From: an uncultured Actinomycetes bacterium
GTDB lineage: Bacteria; Actinomycetota; Thermoleophilia; Solirubrobacterales; 70-9
Assembly: GCA_946479725.1 (NCBI GenBank)
Contig: CAMLHB010000156.1
Span: 1-5,810 of the forward strand
Reading direction: 5' to 3'
Length of the DNA: 5,810 nt
Part shown: positions 5,312-5,810 of the stretch, piece after piece
Numbering within the stretch: the first letter of the stretch is position 1
Layout of the letters: each line of letters begins with the position of its first letter
The notes under the pieces: generated by a model
Told to the model about the DNA's origin: nothing
The model's database searches: none
Seen by the model: only the letters and a program-made list of their open reading frames with translations
Translations under genes and position numbers: made by a program

Positions 5312-5810
5312 CAGCTCAGGTGGTCGTGGTCGGAGTGGCCGTTGGTGCGGGGCTCGCCTTCGCTGCCGACGCCCATCTCGGCCCGCATCCGCAGGCCGAA
5401 TTCGGTCGTCGACTCCTCGGTGTAGCCGCCGGAGACCTCGTCGCGGACGACCCGCCCCTCGAACAGCTCGATCACGCGCCGCTGCATGTTGTCAACCATC
5501 TCACGGTCGTGGGTGACGACGACGACGGTGGTCCCGGCCTTGTTGATCCGGTAGAGCAGTTGCATGATCCCGATCGAGGTGACCGGGTCGAGGTTTCCAC
5601 TCGGCTCGTCGGCCAGCAGCAGCGGCGGGTGGTTGACGAAGGCGCGGGCGACGGAGACGCGCTGCTGCTCGCCGCCGGAGAGCTGGTCGGGGTAGCTGTG
5701 AAGCTTGGTCGAGAGGCCGACCAGGCGCAGGGTCTGCGGCACCTGCTCGCGGATTTCGGCGCGGCTGGCGCCGATCACCTGCAGCGCGTAGGCGACGTTG
5801 TCGTAGACGG
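5311..5810 (-). CDS. ftsE: Cell division ATP-binding protein FtsE (3' part, 5' end outside window)
   Basis: This is the ABC-type ATPase subunit of FtsEX, which works on the cytoplasmic face of the membrane at the division site and, with FtsX, couples ATP hydrolysis to activation of peptidoglycan hydrolases. The visible 165 residues begin mid-domain ([13 protein letters not shown]), so Walker A and the Q-loop lie beyond the right edge. Present are the ABC signature LSGGEQQR (visible residues 43-50), Walker B LLLADEP with catalytic Glu68, the D-loop SGNLD (70-74) and the H-loop His100 in VVVVTHD. The GTG at 5778 is an internal Val codon, not a start. After the usual family end (FEGRVVRDE) there is a hydrophilic tail of about 40 residues ending [10 protein letters not shown], longer than in typical FtsE. 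The TGA stop shares one base with the ftsX ATG. FtsE rather than another ABC ATPase is called from the adjacent FtsX and from sequence character. Confidence 0.95.
   Translation of the reverse strand, partial: VYDNVAYALQVIGASRAEIREQVPQTLRLVGLSTKLHSYPDQLSGGEQQRVSVARAFVNHPPLLLADEPSGNLDPVTSIGIMQLLYRINKAGTTVVVVTHDREMVDNMQRRVIELFEGRVVRDEVSGGYTEESTTEFGLRMRAEMGVGSEGEPRTNGHSDHDHLS

Noticed and set aside
3301..5425. Two further long plus-strand open frames (3301-4419 and 4265-5425) opposite the protease and ftsX/ftsE
   Set aside because: Both are antisense to clearly recognised genes, and their products are Arg/Asp/Gly-rich without domains, as expected of the antisense of high-GC genes.

Overview
The window is a high-GC (GC-rich third positions throughout), densely packed, single-strand gene cluster. 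All six genes read on the minus strand, so transcription runs from the right edge to the left. In that order they are: the 3' part of ftsE, ftsX, an S41 carboxyl-terminal processing protease, an RNase R/RNase II-family exoribonuclease, smpB, and the 5' part of a Pro/Ala-rich membrane protein whose last visible residues look like the start of a TonB C-terminal domain. The GC-rich composition, the FtsX ending in RRFLKV and the order ftsE-ftsX-S41-RNB-smpB suggest an actinomycetote, possibly a Thermoleophilia-type lineage. That placement is inference from gene content and was not tested.

Right part (3208-5810): FtsE (ABC ATPase) and FtsX (four-helix membrane subunit) form the divisome-associated complex that controls peptidoglycan hydrolases. 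They are followed within 7 nt by a membrane-anchored PDZ/S41 serine protease with an intact Ser/Lys/Gln catalytic set. Middle (1062-3208): a 553-residue exoribonuclease and SmpB are encoded as an overlapping pair. This is the classic partnership of ribosome rescue by trans-translation and nonstop-mRNA decay. No tmRNA gene is visible. Left part (1-1023): an open frame that runs off the left edge encodes a signal peptide, a transmembrane helix, long Pro/Ala stretches, a very basic coiled-coil-like segment, and a TonB_C-like sequence at the edge.

Three of the four upstream junctions are one-base stop/start overlaps (TGATG, TGATG, TAATG) and the fourth is 7 nt, so ftsE to smpB is almost certainly one translationally coupled operon. 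The last gene starts 38 nt after smpB with its own Shine-Dalgarno and may be co-transcribed. No promoter or terminator is visible; the promoter must lie beyond the right edge.

The most unusual structure is a 54-bp near-perfect palindrome (3090-3143) inside the 5' coding part of the exoribonuclease gene. It is exactly 18 codons long and stays in frame. It sits in a basic N-terminal extension that occupies the place where RNase R/RNase II normally carry cold-shock RNA-binding domains. It looks like an inserted palindromic element or a strong regulatory hairpin. The rest of the cluster is conventional housekeeping content.
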